A stretch of 64,000 nt of DNA from Caldilineaceae bacterium (GTDB taxonomy: Bacteria; Chloroflexota; Anaerolineae; Caldilineales; Caldilineaceae): the NCBI GenBank assembly GCA_022823185.1, contig JAJDXQ010000015.1:124001-188000 (forward strand), read 5' to 3'. Of the stretch, positions 63,853-64,000 are shown in pieces (the stretch's first letter is position 1; each line of letters starts with the position of its first letter). Both the position numbers and the translations under genes were made by a program. The notes beneath the pieces are model-generated. The model searched no databases. It was given only the letters and a program-made list of their open reading frames with translations, and had not been told where the DNA came from.

Positions 63853-64000
63853 TTACTCATCGGGCCAGCCTTCCGGAATCTCGTTGTTTGCAAGCGCAGC
63901 CTCGATAGCTGCAGCCGCCTCATCGGAGACCCAGCTGCGCCAGATTTCAACGTTGCCGTTAAGCCACCATAGCGCCCCATCATTGGAGCTTGCACTGCTG
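63853..64000 (-). CDS. Second glycine betaine/proline-type binding protein (N-terminus beyond window)
   Basis: Only the last 48 codons are in the window. They end ALANNEIPEGWPDE, and the stretch SSNDGALWWLNG...WVSDEAAAAIE matches the C-terminus of the 62176-63243 product almost residue for residue. So two paralogous binding-protein genes lie in tandem on the minus strand, this one upstream. Confidence 0.85.
   Translation of the reverse strand, partial: SSASSNDGALWWLNGNVEIWRSWVSDEAAAAIEAALANNEIPEGWPDE

Overview
The window reads as a high-GC bacterial chromosome, most likely from a Chloroflexota lineage of the Caldilineae/Anaerolineae type, possibly marine or sponge-associated. This is inference. 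It rests on the many carbohydrate-acid genes (enolase-superfamily dehydratases, sugar isomerases, PhyH dioxygenase, SDR and Gfo/Idh/MocA oxidoreductases, KDG kinase and KDPG aldolase), CUT1-type sugar uptake without its own ATPase, a fused glycyl-tRNA synthetase, Rex, and a MoxR/DUF58/DUF4129 set. There is no plasmid or phage signature.

Layout. 1-1803: a glycosidase-like lipoprotein (cut by the window edge) and moaB. 2153-8585: a sugar-uptake operon (binding protein, two permeases, a ketose 3-epimerase-like enzyme, an ACMSD-type amidohydrolase, a second TIM-barrel isomerase) with a promoter and a terminator. 8614-13228: three minus-strand envelope genes: a ScyD propeller fused to a GlcG/HbpS-like domain, a three-LysM cytochrome c, and a J-like/SH3b membrane protein. 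13373-15030: kdgK-eda. 15302-17103: a broken dppC remnant and a signal-less family 5 binding protein. 17135-23703: three enolase-superfamily genes and two SDR genes, with two tandem paralogue pairs. 23768-33394: a housekeeping block (glyQS, PhyH, SDR, rex, rsmG, a Nudix gene, infA, rpsU, rpsA). 33841-37773: MoxR/DUF58/DUF4129. 38055-40589: a tRNA-Arg(CCU) gene split by a group II intron. 40686-48422: an MlrC-like protein, an SDR, a propeller glycosidase-like protein, a Gfo/Idh oxidoreductase, VapBC and an MFS transporter. 49062-55151: a MacAB-like export operon. 55206-62007: oxidoreductase, aminotransferase, heparinase-like protein, Fic protein and an HpaI-type aldolase. 62098-64000: two glycine-betaine-type binding proteins with a riboswitch-like leader between them.

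The main discovery is the tRNA locus. Exon 1 (38107-38146) and exon 2 (40557-40589) join into a complete 73-nt tRNA-Arg with anticodon CCT. The 2410-nt insert starts GTGCG, ends AC, carries a textbook domain V, a domain VI with a bulged A seven bases from the end, and a reverse transcriptase/maturase/HNH gene. Candidate EBS1 and EBS2 match the 12 tRNA bases upstream of the splice site perfectly, and those bases include the anticodon. This is a bacterial parallel to the plastid trnK/matK arrangement.

A second signal is the 5' leader of the betaine-binding-protein gene (63299-63472). It looks like a single-aptamer glycine riboswitch followed by an intrinsic terminator.
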